From NCBI GenBank assembly GCA_964035015.1, contig OZ036007.1, positions 186,001-250,000 on the forward strand: a DNA stretch of 64,000 nt. The letters run 5' to 3'. The notes under the pieces were generated by a model. It did not search any database and was not told the DNA's origin. It was given only the letters and a program-made list of their open reading frames with translations. Origin of the DNA: Corallium rubrum (Eukaryota > Cnidaria > Anthozoa > Scleralcyonacea > Coralliidae). Shown piece by piece: positions 11,001-18,555 of the stretch (position 1 is the stretch's first letter; the number at the start of each line of letters is the position of its first letter). The translations under genes were made by a program, and so were the position numbers.

Positions 11001-11420
11001 CTACAAAACAAACCTAGACATCAGATACCCACCAACCAGACCAACAGACCCAATAAACAGGGCCTGATACTCTTTCATTTCACTCGATGGTTTGTAATAG
11101 TCAGACAACTCAGGCTTTGGTTGGGACGACCCAGCGACCTCAGCCTGCCTTAACCTGTCCTTCAGCAGATCCAGGGCGTGATTCGTTGTGTTGATGTCAG
11201 CGTTGGCGTCAGACAGTTCCTGTCTTAACCTCTGTATTCTATCCTTCTTATCCACCTCACTCTTATACCATTTCTCCTTTGCCCTGGCCAACTGCTCGAG
11301 GGCGTGGTTGTGTCTTTTAATCTCAGCTTCATACCCGGTGTGATTTAACTTTGAAAACAGGAATCCAGCGCCCGCGAAGGCCAAGGCGTTAAACAGTCCA
11401 CCAGCAACCACACTAGCCAT
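11001..11420 (-). CDS. Small coiled-coil membrane protein with tail anchor, 139 aa
   Basis: A hydrophobic N-terminus (GGLFNALAFAGAGFLF) is followed by a long charged helical region (about residues 25-95) with coiled-coil character (HALEQLARAKEKWYKS, IQRLRQELSDANADI). A C-terminal membrane segment ends GGYLMSRFVL. That terminal pattern is shared with the 482-aa protein at 15976-17424, which ends SGYLFSKYVL. The start has TTAGTTTATAT directly before it. No family was recognised. A structural or membrane-shaping virion component is a guess only. Confidence 0.7.
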   Translation of the reverse strand: MASVVAGGLFNALAFAGAGFLFSKLNHTGYEAEIKRHNHALEQLARAKEKWYKSEVDKKDRIQRLRQELSDANADINTTNHALDLLKDRLRQAEVAGSSQPKPELSDYYKPSSEMKEYQALFIGSVGLVGGYLMSRFVL

Positions 11421-11438
11421 ATATAAACTAATAGATAT

Positions 11439-12092
11439 TCAGTGAATCAGTCCGTTATCCATTAGGAATTTTCTGACTACGTCGTAAATTTTATAGCCTC
11501 TGTAGCATGTGATCCTGAGTAGGGGATAACCATGTAACCTAGCGTAGTCGTTTTTCATTTGGTCGTGTTGTTTTAGTTTGTCAAATTGTTTTTCAGCCTT
11601 CTCCGCGGTCATACTCCCCCACCGGGTGGGTACGAAATGTTGTTCACCGTCGTACTCAATCAGTAGGAAACCACAACCCACAGGTATCGCGAAGTCATAC
11701 CGTAGGGGACCACCACCCAACTCGGTTAACCCATCAAACGTCTTCTCCCTAATGTATCCGATCGTGTAACCGCGTAGAATGTCCTCAACGTCTCTTTCTC
11801 CCTTAGACCAACGGCTTTTCTTGGTGACAACTTTTGTTTCGGTTTTCTTTGTGTAGGTTTTAGTTTCGACTTTTGTTTCAGTCTTTGTGTATGTTGTGAC
11901 AGATTCGCGTACTTTATGTATTCCACGTACTCTGTGTACTCTCCCACGGTGTCTCCTCATATCATCCCCCCTCGTAAACGTCCTCCCACAGTCCTCACAT
12001 CTGTAATTTCTTTCCCTGTTGTGAATTTGTCTGACGTGTTGGGTAAGATTTCCCTTAGAACTAAATTTTTTTCCACAGATCTCACAATTCAT
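11439..12092 (-). CDS. Two C2H2 zinc fingers fused to a PD-(D/E)XK-like nuclease domain
   Basis: The N-terminus holds two classical C2H2 fingers (CEICGKKF...HVRQIH and CEDCGRTF...HRGRVH, residues about 3-53). A low-complexity linker rich in TKTETKV repeats (about 65-95) leads to a C-terminal domain with LRYDFAIP, IEYDGEQHF and a K..D..KN helix, followed by LLRI. That order (D, ExDxxQH, K..D) is seen in Vsr/DUF559-like and other phage-type endonucleases of the PD-(D/E)XK superfamily. A likely role is sequence-directed DNA cleavage, for example in recombination, resolution or target choice. The role is inferred. AAAGTTAA precedes the ATG. Confidence 0.82.
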   Translation of the reverse strand: MNCEICGKKFSSKGNLTQHVRQIHNRERNYRCEDCGRTFTRGDDMRRHRGRVHRVRGIHKVRESVTTYTKTETKVETKTYTKKTETKVVTKKSRWSKGERDVEDILRGYTIGYIREKTFDGLTELGGGPLRYDFAIPVGCGFLLIEYDGEQHFVPTRWGSMTAEKAEKQFDKLKQHDQMKNDYARLHGYPLLRITCYRGYKIYDVVRKFLMDNGLIH

Positions 12093-12153
12093 TTAACTTT
12101 TGGTCCCAACTTTTCCCTAACCCCTCTGGGTCAGTTCGACCGGGAAAAAATAT

Positions 12154-12387
12154 CTACTTTGTTTTGAACGGATCAACCGGTAAATACCCTTTTGACTGGG
12201 CATATTTAATCCCAACTGTACTAATTCCAACGGCTAGGGCCAGCCTAACGGTACCCTTTACAGATTCAGGAGTACCCAAAGGTTCCCTCAGGACCTTCTT
12301 TGAAGCCATGGAGACAGCCACAGCTCCACTTGTGATCAGGAGAGCGTCGTAGAGCTCGTTCGTCAGTTCTTTTCGGTCGGCTGACAT
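12154..12387 (-). CDS. Small membrane protein, 77 aa
   Basis: The short product has two moderately hydrophobic stretches (ALLITSGAVAVSMAS at about residues 14-28 and LALAVGISTVGIKYA at about 49-63) joined by a basic, proline-containing loop. The start is well supported by TTAGTGTATA immediately before the ATG. It lies in a cluster of small membrane-protein genes read leftwards. Size and topology resemble small virion membrane proteins, but no family was recognised. Confidence 0.6.
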   Translation of the reverse strand: MSADRKELTNELYDALLITSGAVAVSMASKKVLREPLGTPESVKGTVRLALAVGISTVGIKYAQSKGYLPVDPFKTK

Positions 12388-12397
12388 TATACACTAA
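12388..12397 (-). promoter_or_regulatory. TAGTNTATA box before the 77-aa gene
   Basis: On the reverse strand TTAGTGTATA ends exactly at the ATG. It is one of the best examples of the start-proximal box shared by nearly all genes of this Polinton. Confidence 0.55.
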
Positions 12398-12405
12398 CAC
12401 ATATT

Positions 12406-12786
12406 TCATTCGTCGAAGGTGTCTAAGACCGGGGAAGTCCGAACGGGCTTCTGTGGTTCGACAGTTCCTTCCATTACTTTCTCCTCATCAACGGTTTTCA
12501 ACCTCTGAACCTCCCTTCTCTCCTGCCTCATAGTGTAATAAAGTGAGGCCCCACCGATAACCAACCCAACGGTTCCGATTATGTAACCATAATAAGCTGA
12601 CCGGCCACCAACCCCAGGACCAATCTCAGCCGCCAACCGCTCCCTGGCTTTTCTCTCCTTGGCTGTCTTTGATATCTGAGCCAGCCGTTTACCAGCCTCC
12701 ACCCGTTTTGGGTCCTTAACTTTCTCCGTCTTAACCACTGATGTTATTTTAGGGACTTCCGGTTTTTTTTCAGACTCGTCAGCCAT
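12406..12786 (-). CDS. Single-span membrane protein with basic N-terminal domain, 126 aa
   Basis: The N-terminal 65 residues are lysine/arginine/glutamate rich (KVKDPKRVEAGKRLAQ, KERKARERLAAE) and probably helical. A single membrane segment follows (YYGYIIGTVGLVIGGASLYY, about 65-84), then a charged C-terminal tail. TTAGTGTATAG lies directly before the ATG. The high positive charge could serve nucleic-acid or capsid contact, but this is only inferred from composition. Confidence 0.65.
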   Translation of the reverse strand: MADESEKKPEVPKITSVVKTEKVKDPKRVEAGKRLAQISKTAKERKARERLAAEIGPGVGGRSAYYGYIIGTVGLVIGGASLYYTMRQERREVQRLKTVDEEKVMEGTVEPQKPVRTSPVLDTFDE

Positions 12787-12797
12787 CTATACACTAA
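12787..12797 (-). promoter_or_regulatory. TAGTNTATA box before the 126-aa gene
   Basis: TTAGTGTATAG abuts the ATG on the reverse strand. The same box, with one base fewer, precedes the neighbouring 77-aa gene, so the two genes probably share timing of expression. Confidence 0.55.
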
Positions 12798-12798
12798 T

Positions 12799-13119
12799 CT
12801 ATGTTTCATCTGTGAGGTCATCTGTAGGAATCTCTGAGGTCGTCTCTGGAGAGTCTGTGAGACCGTCTATAGGAATCTCTGAGGCCGTCTCTAAGGAAAC
12901 TATGAGACCATCTGTAGGGATCTCTGAGGCTGTTTGAGGGAAGTCTGTGAGGTCATCTGTAGGGGTTTCTAAGACCGTCGGCCAGACAACAACAGATTCA
13001 GTCACGTAGTACTCTCCCCTACGGTTCCTCCTAACACAATGTCCCATCACCCCGATAGCTCTTCTGAGGGCGTGGAAGATAATCAGTATGGGTCGTCTAA
13101 GTCTCTTTGGAATCTTCAT
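12799..13119 (-). CDS. Short basic protein with acidic 15-residue repeats, 106 aa
   Basis: The chosen start at 13119 has TATTTTAT before its ATG. The open frame continues upstream to 13269 but would then overlap the divergent kinase gene, so the shorter form is preferred. The N-terminus is basic and hydrophobic (MKIPKRLRRPILIIFHALRRA). The C-terminal half is made of about three 15-residue repeats around SEIPTDGL...ET. The basic amphipathic head might bind DNA or membrane, by analogy with small viral core proteins. No family was recognised. Confidence 0.55.
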   Translation of the reverse strand: MKIPKRLRRPILIIFHALRRAIGVMGHCVRRNRRGEYYVTESVVVWPTVLETPTDDLTDFPQTASEIPTDGLIVSLETASEIPIDGLTDSPETTSEIPTDDLTDET

Positions 13120-13164
13120 ATAAAATACAAGAGGTTTAGAGCCGTACCGTATACCTAAGGTATA

Positions 13165-13908
13165 ATGACTGAAACAAAGCTCGGTGCTCGACTGATCGCC
13201 CTCGATGGAAACATCGGTGTGGGAAAAACAACGTTTGCTATACCATTCGCTAGAAGGAACCACTATCATCTCATCGAAGAGCCGGTTGAGAGCAACCCGT
13301 ACCTAGAAAGGTTTTACGCCGACCCTGGGAGGTGGGCGTATGAGATGGAGACTTGGTTTCTTGGTGAGAGAATCGACGCCTACCTAAGAGCTCTGGAGTT
13401 AATCAACGAAGGGAGGAATGTGATTGTAGAGCGAACACATCACAGCTGTATGGTTTTTACTAAGAACTGTTGGCGTAATGGGTGGATAACCGACGAACAG
13501 TTTTTTGAGTATTCCCAGGTTTTCCACTCACTAAACAATCTGCTCCCAACCCCTGACGCTCTACTACTGCTACAGGCCTCGGTTGACACCTGTTACGACC
13601 GAATGCTCAGAAGAGGCCGGAAATGTGAAGCCGGTGTGACTAAGGATTACCTAGAGCGGATACGGTGGTATATGGGAGAGACGGTTGTAATGGTTTGGAA
13701 CAAGGGGACTAAGGTGATTGGTCTCGACTGGGAAAACTTCGGTCCGGATGAGTCGGAGGTGGTCGGTACCCTCAGTGGGATCCCTAGCAGGTTTCATGGT
13801 TGGATGGCTCGTGTGGATAACCGAGACGTCTACATACCAGAGATCGTCAGAACCGTTAGCCAGGCCCGACAGGCTCAGCTGAGTCATAGGTCCTATGGTA
13901 CCGTGTGA
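13165..13908 (+). CDS. dnk: Deoxynucleoside kinase
   Basis: The enzyme phosphorylates deoxynucleosides to feed dNTP supply during replication. The 247-residue product has the P-loop GNIGVGKT (residues 15-22), the EPVE substrate-side motif (about 38), an ER-type motif in VERTHHS (about 94-100) and an arginine-rich LID (RRGRKCEAG, about 149-157). Length and motif order fit the animal and viral dNK/TK2 family. The gene is divergent from the leftward cluster with a spacer of only 45 bp. AAGGTATA lies directly before the ATG. Its 3' end overlaps the opposing gene at 13856-14368 by 53 bp. The match to Polinton codon and base usage suggests an established cargo gene. Substrate preference cannot be read from the sequence. 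Confidence 0.93.
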   Translation: MTETKLGARLIALDGNIGVGKTTFAIPFARRNHYHLIEEPVESNPYLERFYADPGRWAYEMETWFLGERIDAYLRALELINEGRNVIVERTHHSCMVFTKNCWRNGWITDEQFFEYSQVFHSLNNLLPTPDALLLLQASVDTCYDRMLRRGRKCEAGVTKDYLERIRWYMGETVVMVWNKGTKVIGLDWENFGPDESEVVGTLSGIPSRFHGWMARVDNRDVYIPEIVRTVSQARQAQLSHRSYGTV

Positions 13909-14368
13909 TCATACTGTCGGAATGTGGACAGACCTCAGTCACAATGTCATCGAGTACACGGACATCGGATAGGAAGACAGTCTCATCGTAGGAAGCCCCA
14001 CGTAGGAAGCTTCTGATCTGTGTCAGAACCTTGTGGTAGCTAACGTGAGCGAACTCACAGTTCTCCAGTCTGCCAGGCATTCCCGACTTGGTCATATATC
14101 CCTGAATCAGAACGCCAGGACCGGCTATGGTTCCGAGGATCAGTGGGTTAGCTGTAACACCACCGGCTATTCCCCCAACCACAGTCAACCCAATAGAGAC
14201 CGTCTCGAGGATCATCTTCAGTCTCTTCAGTCGGGTGTGTTTCCACTTGTAACAGGTCGCTAACCTGTGGTAATACGAATAGAGTCGGGTTAGTTTGTTC
14301 ACTTCAGCCGATTGGAGGTTTTTACCAATGTGGTTGAAGCTGATGACGCTTTTCCTCTTTTTCCCCAT
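13856..14368 (-). CDS. SLATT-like two-span membrane protein, 170 aa
   Basis: An N-terminal helical region (LTRLYSYYHRLATCYKWKHTRLKRL) leads to a hydrophobic hairpin (about residues 50-90, VSIGLTVVGGIAGGVTANPLILGTIAGPGVLI), then a charged helical tail. A tyrosine/arginine-rich helix followed by a double membrane segment and a helical tail is the architecture of SLATT domains, known in bacteria as pore-forming effectors. The family call is by eye. GTAATTAGA precedes the ATG. The gene is tail to tail with the kinase, overlapping by 53 bp. Confidence 0.72.
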   Translation of the reverse strand: MGKKRKSVISFNHIGKNLQSAEVNKLTRLYSYYHRLATCYKWKHTRLKRLKMILETVSIGLTVVGGIAGGVTANPLILGTIAGPGVLIQGYMTKSGMPGRLENCEFAHVSYHKVLTQIRSFLRGASYDETVFLSDVRVLDDIVTEVCPHSDSMITRYHRTYDSAEPVGPG

Positions 14369-14373
14369 TCTAA

Positions 14374-15158
14374 TTACAGGTCATATTCAACCATGGTCCT
14401 GTTACAAATCTTTTCAATATCAGCGTCTCCCAGACGGCCCTCTACGATCTTCATGCCGTAAAAGTTGATGTCTGAATAATACTTCTTAAAACTGTTTAGC
14501 CCGAAGACATCCATATAAGACGTCCCTATCTGATCGATGTTACTGATAAAAAATGAGTCTCTCAGTATTTCACCATTTATCCTGACGTGTGACACCCTAA
14601 CTCCGGATAGCCAATGGGCAGATATCAGAACCTTCTTTCCGATGAACTTCGCCGGAATTGTACACTCGTGAATCCTATGTGGTGACGACCCATCTATAAA
14701 CAGCTTGTCATTCACCCCAGCTTTAAACCCAATGCTTTTGCCGAGACTGTTGTCATTGTTGGAAACAATCATTTCCCAGGTACCTGACGCCGATCTCACG
14801 CTGTTCCTCTTTACCACGACAAAGACCGAAACATCGGTGAACATGAGTCTGGGTATGCTAACGTGGAAGGCTGTTCTTATTGAGGACTCAGGGTAAAGGA
14901 AGTGGTGGTCGCCAGCGGTGTAAAGCTGTGGGCTGATACTAGGGGGTCTCCAAAACATGGTCGAGTTGGCTCTAGTCTCACCGTCCCTGTCTTCTATGTA
15001 ATCAACAAAGGGGGGGAGCTTGGAGACGGCGTTCTTACTGGCTCTGGTTACATTCAGATCGAAGATAACTCTGCTGTCATGGGCCTTTATGTGAGCTTTC
15101 AGTCTGTCGTTGAGTTGTTATTAGTGATTGGTCTGCTGTAACCATAAAACAGACTCAT
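14374..15158 (-). pseudogene. LamG-like protein, frameshifted tandem copy
   Basis: This is a tandem duplicate of the next gene (15187-15972). The open part from 14958 covers the concanavalin A/LamG-like domain (HHFLYPESSIRTAF, SVFVVVKRNSV, GKKVLISAHWLSG, DINFYGM, then EKICNRTMVEY). The first 15 codons (MSLFYGY...) start at 15158 behind ATAGTAT but run into a stop after 19 codons. A single-base loss and a small deletion near 15115-15135 separate start and body. The body remains open and similar to its partner over its length, so the break may be recent or a sequence error. Confidence 0.85.
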
Positions 15159-15186
15159 ATACTATAGAACAGATACCCAGACGTGA

Positions 15187-15972
15187 CTACAGACCGTACT
15201 CAACCATAACCTCCTTACAAATCCTCCCAATCTCGGGTTCCCCTAGACGACCCTCTACAACCGTCATACCGTAAAAGCTGATGTCTGAGTAAAAACTTTT
15301 TAAGCTGTTCACACCAAGAGTATTCAGGTAGGGTGTTCCCAACTGTCCTATGTCACACATAGTGTATGAGTCCCTCAGTATCTCACCATTTATCCTGACG
15401 TGTGACACTCTAAGTCCGGATAGCCAATGGGCAGATATCAGAACCTTTTTTCCGATGAACTTCGCTGGAATTGTACACTCACGAAACCTAGACGGTGTCA
15501 TCCCACCGAAAACCAGTTTGTCACTCACCCCAGCTTTAAACCCAAGGCTTCTACCATCGTTAACATTGGCATTGGAAACAATTGTTTCCCAGGCACCCGA
15601 CGCCGATCTCACACTGTTCCTCTTTACCACAGCGAAGACCGAGACATTGATGAACATAAATCTGGGCACGTTAGCCTGGAAGGCTGTTCTTATTGAGGAC
15701 TCAGGGTAAAGGAAGTGGTGGTCGTCGGCGGTGTTTAGCTGTGGGTTGACACTTAGGGGTCTCCAAAACATGGCTGAGTGGATCTCACCGTCCCTGTCTT
15801 CTATGTAATCAACAAAATTGAGTCTGGAGACTGCGTTCTTACTGGATCTGGTTACGTTCAGGTCAAAGATGACCTTGTAGTCAGGCTCCGTGTTAAGGAC
15901 CTCTCTCAACCTGTCGCTGAGATGTTTATTAGTCACTGTGTCCAGTCTGTTGTAACCATAAAACAGACTCAT
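15187..15972 (-). CDS. LamG/concanavalin A-like jelly-roll protein, 261 aa
   Basis: The N-terminal 60 residues (MSLFYGYNRLDT..., then a short helical part) precede a beta-rich domain with LamG-type features: a VSVFAVVKRNSV strand, GKKVLISAHWLSGLRVSHVRINGE, and the closing YSDISFYGMTVVEGRLGEPEIGRIC with its small helix, as expected at the end of such domains. These domains bind glycans or proteins, so a surface, fibre-like role in host attachment is a reasonable inference for a virus-like element. The neighbour at 14374-15158 is a tandem copy. ATAGTAT abuts the ATG, and the TAG in it is the stop codon of the upstream gene. Confidence 0.82.
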   Translation of the reverse strand: MSLFYGYNRLDTVTNKHLSDRLREVLNTEPDYKVIFDLNVTRSSKNAVSRLNFVDYIEDRDGEIHSAMFWRPLSVNPQLNTADDHHFLYPESSIRTAFQANVPRFMFINVSVFAVVKRNSVRSASGAWETIVSNANVNDGRSLGFKAGVSDKLVFGGMTPSRFRECTIPAKFIGKKVLISAHWLSGLRVSHVRINGEILRDSYTMCDIGQLGTPYLNTLGVNSLKSFYSDISFYGMTVVEGRLGEPEIGRICKEVMVEYGL

Positions 15973-15980
15973 ATACTATA
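15973..15980 (-). promoter_or_regulatory. TATAGTAT box overlapping a stop codon
   Basis: Reverse-strand TATAGTAT abuts the ATG of the LamG-like gene. The TAG inside it (15976-15978) ends the 482-aa gene. The same arrangement was duplicated with the gene and is seen again at 15159-15166. Confidence 0.55.
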
Positions 15981-17424
15981 GGACGTATTTACTGAACAGA
16001 TACCCAGACACAGCTGTTAGGACCAATAGGATTCCCAACTCATTGTCTGGCTTTGGTTGTCTGTCAGGTGTGTGGACGGTTGGTTTGTCAGGTGTGTGGA
16101 CGGTTGGTTTGTCAGGTGTGTGGACGGTTGGTTTTTCAGGTGTGTGGACGGTTGGTTTGTCGGTTTGTACGTCACTGTCGTCTAGTGTTTCCAGATGTGG
16201 ACCGCTTTCCTGGTGTGTCTTTGGTGGTTGTTTGTGAACACCCTGATAGTTAACTTCAGAATTAATACCAAACCTCATCACCTCCGACGCACGTCTGAGA
16301 ACGTTGTTGTATCCTATGATTTTTTCCTTCAGTATTGTCAATGACCCTGGTACTAACCACGTGTCAGGGCTAATGGCTAGGTTCTGGGTGACGTTAGTAT
16401 CTGATATTGCCCTGTTCATATTCAAAATCCAGGTACTAACGGAATAGTTAACGACGGCATCCTCTACAAGAACTCTGAATTCCTGCTGTGTCTCGAGACT
16501 GCCAGCACCTTTGTTAACAATGCTGATCCTTGTTTTAGCCTGTGAACCTAGAACGGCGTAGACATAAGCCTCGATGGACTCATTCAGATACTGTAAACCT
16601 ACCCTGGTGAAACCATCTGTCCGTAAAGGGATGAACCTTCTGTAGTGTGTCTTATAGTCGCTATTGAGACGCCACATCCACTCATGGAACGAACGGTTGT
16701 GTCTGTAACCAGACTTCGGATTAATCAGAAACTTTTTCTCCCTAGGTATGTTCGCCATGTTGTCAATCACATCGTGTCCAACGCCAAACTCTCTCATTAG
16801 GTCACTCCTCTTTTCGGTTATGAGACGTCTTAGTATACGCCGCGTGGTGAGATAGAGGTGGAAACGCATGATAGAGGAGACCACCGGATATACGTCTTCT
16901 GAGAATTTTAGGTGTTCCACTCCAACGCCACAGCAGTATGAACTGAGATAGACAGCAAAGATGAGTTGGTAATAAGGTTCATTGTTATTCCACCATACCG
17001 CGATGTCCGTCCGGTTCCCTGGGTTTAGGACTGGTAACTTTGCCATAAAAAAGTCTTGGCCGTTAACGTAGATCCTGAAATTGTTAAGGTCGTAGTCTAT
17101 AGCGTTGTTTGATAGGTACGTGAACTTTGAAAAGTCATATTTCCCCTCAATGTCCCTCTTCCAGTGTCGTTTACCCTGAATCTTCTGTACCGTACCACCA
17201 CCGAGCCATATCTTCGGAAATCTGGGCGGTGGTTTATTTATTGTTAAATACCTGGTGTAGTTCTTATTGTTCTTAAACTCCGCGTCACCAGTGTAGATGT
17301 ATGAGTCATCGACAGGTCCAAAGAACACACCAGGTTCTGACTGACCGAAGACTGATTCAGTTATGAACTTGGTCCTATCGGCGTATGGGTATTTGGTGAA
17401 AAACTCTCTCAGGGTCTTATCCAT
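15976..17424 (-). CDS. Large Polinton protein with octapeptide repeats and tail anchor, 482 aa
   Basis: Residues 1-400 form a mostly soluble, well-conserved-looking region (SYIYTGDAEF, NAIDYDLNNFRIYVNGQDFFMAKLPVL, VWWNNNEPYYQLIFAVYLSSYCCGVGVEHL). It is followed by a linker with four KPTVHTPD/E octapeptides (about 424-456) and a C-terminal membrane segment (GILLVLTAVSGYLFSKYVL). The tail ends like the 139-aa protein at 11001-11420. A tail-anchored protein with a long ectodomain next to LamG-like genes suggests a virion surface or envelope protein. That is an inference, and no named family was recognised. It is divergent from the integrase with only 19 bp between the two start codons. Confidence 0.8.
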   Translation of the reverse strand: MDKTLREFFTKYPYADRTKFITESVFGQSEPGVFFGPVDDSYIYTGDAEFKNNKNYTRYLTINKPPPRFPKIWLGGGTVQKIQGKRHWKRDIEGKYDFSKFTYLSNNAIDYDLNNFRIYVNGQDFFMAKLPVLNPGNRTDIAVWWNNNEPYYQLIFAVYLSSYCCGVGVEHLKFSEDVYPVVSSIMRFHLYLTTRRILRRLITEKRSDLMREFGVGHDVIDNMANIPREKKFLINPKSGYRHNRSFHEWMWRLNSDYKTHYRRFIPLRTDGFTRVGLQYLNESIEAYVYAVLGSQAKTRISIVNKGAGSLETQQEFRVLVEDAVVNYSVSTWILNMNRAISDTNVTQNLAISPDTWLVPGSLTILKEKIIGYNNVLRRASEVMRFGINSEVNYQGVHKQPPKTHQESGPHLETLDDSDVQTDKPTVHTPEKPTVHTPDKPTVHTPDKPTVHTPDRQPKPDNELGILLVLTAVSGYLFSKYVL

Positions 17425-17443
17425 ATATCATAGGTTAGGTTAT
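17425..17443. promoter_or_regulatory. 19-bp bidirectional promoter region
   Basis: The start codons of the leftward 482-aa gene and the rightward integrase are only 19 bp apart. The spacer reads ATATCATAGGTTAGGTTAT, with a TATA-like half-site next to each ATG. It must hold the start-proximal elements for both directions, or each promoter must extend into the opposite gene. Confidence 0.55.
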
Positions 17444-18541
17444 ATGGACGCTGGGGTTGGATTGGAACAGGAACTGAGAGATATATGGTATGATCCAAAA
17501 ACAGGGTATCAATCAGCTGAACGGTTGTACCAGAAGGCAGTGGGAGAAGGTCTTGATGTGAGTAGAAAGGTAGTAAGGGACTGGCTGAAAACACAGGACA
17601 CGTACACGAGGTATAGACCGGTTGTGAGGAAACATAAGTTCAGACAGACGTTCGTCAGCCACCTTGGTGAACAGATACAGATGGACCTGGTTGATATGGG
17701 GAAGTATAAGAACCAGAATAAGGGGTATTACTGGATTTTGACTGCTGTTGAGGTTCTGAGTCGGTATGCTTTCGCCGTTCCCGTTTACAGGAAGGACACG
17801 AAAAACATGACCAAGGCTGTGGCTGAGTTGTTGGAACAGTTCAGAGGTCGCTTTGGTGACTACCCCGACCTGGCCCAGTTCGACGATGGGAGGGAGTTTT
17901 ATAACGTTGGTGTGAGGGACCTACTGAAGGAGCGTGGTGTTAAGTACTTCAGTACGTTTTCAGACAAGAAAGCAGCGATTGTCGAACGGTTCAACAGAAC
18001 ACTTAAGACTGCTATGTGGAAGTATTTCTACACCAAGGGGACTTATAGGTGGATTGATGTCCTGGACGATCTCGTTGAGGGTTATAACAACACAAAACAC
18101 AGTGTTACCCTTCTGAAGCCTAAGGACGTGGGTAAGTCAAACGAGAATCAGGTTTGGAATACGTTGTTCGGTCACCATTTTTGTGATCATCCCTTACCCA
18201 AGTTCCGGGTTGGAGACACTGTGAGGGTGTCAAAGTACAAGAGCATATTTACGAAAGGTTATGAGGCTAACTTCACTGAGGAAATCTTCAGGATAGTGAA
18301 GGTCATCCGTGGTGATCCAAACGTTTACGAGATTGAGGACGCTGAGGGTGAGCCGATTATCGGAAAGTTTTATGAGGAGGAGCTGTCGCCGGTGGATAAA
18401 AAGGATGATGTTTATAGGGTTGAGAAGGTGTTGAGGAGGAAGAGAGTTGGTGGAAGGAAGATGGTGTTGGTCAAGTGGCTGGGTTATGGTGATAAGCACA
18501 ACTCATGGATACCCGAGAGTGACGTACAAAACCTGGGTTAA
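17444..18541 (+). CDS. int: Retrovirus-like integrase with C-terminal chromodomain
   Basis: This inserts the element into host DNA. The start at 17444 is chosen because GGTTAT abuts the ATG and a longer form from 17363 would run through the divergent neighbour's start. The 365-residue product has an N-terminal helical region, then the DDE core: Asp in QMDLVDMG (about residue 79), Asp in QFDDGREF (about 147) and Glu in IVERFNRTLK (about 180). A beta-rich DNA-binding part (RVGDTVRVSKYK) follows, then a chromodomain (VYRVEKVLRRKR...MVLVKWLGYGDKHNSWIP, about 322-360). Chromodomain fusion is known for Polinton integrases and may direct insertion to modified chromatin. Here the target was a simple-repeat array. 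Confidence 0.96.
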   Translation: MDAGVGLEQELRDIWYDPKTGYQSAERLYQKAVGEGLDVSRKVVRDWLKTQDTYTRYRPVVRKHKFRQTFVSHLGEQIQMDLVDMGKYKNQNKGYYWILTAVEVLSRYAFAVPVYRKDTKNMTKAVAELLEQFRGRFGDYPDLAQFDDGREFYNVGVRDLLKERGVKYFSTFSDKKAAIVERFNRTLKTAMWKYFYTKGTYRWIDVLDDLVEGYNNTKHSVTLLKPKDVGKSNENQVWNTLFGHHFCDHPLPKFRVGDTVRVSKYKSIFTKGYEANFTEEIFRIVKVIRGDPNVYEIEDAEGEPIIGKFYEEELSPVDKKDDVYRVEKVLRRKRVGGRKMVLVKWLGYGDKHNSWIPESDVQNLG

Positions 18542-18555
18542 TATATACCTGAGTA

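Noticed and set aside
13119..13269. N-terminal extension of the 106-aa gene to 13269
   Set aside because: It would overlap the start of the divergent kinase gene, while the inner ATG at 13119 has an AT box directly before it.
17363..17443. Integrase start at 17363
   Set aside because: This would place the start inside the divergent 482-aa gene. The ATG at 17444 has the usual box and gives a standard N-terminus.
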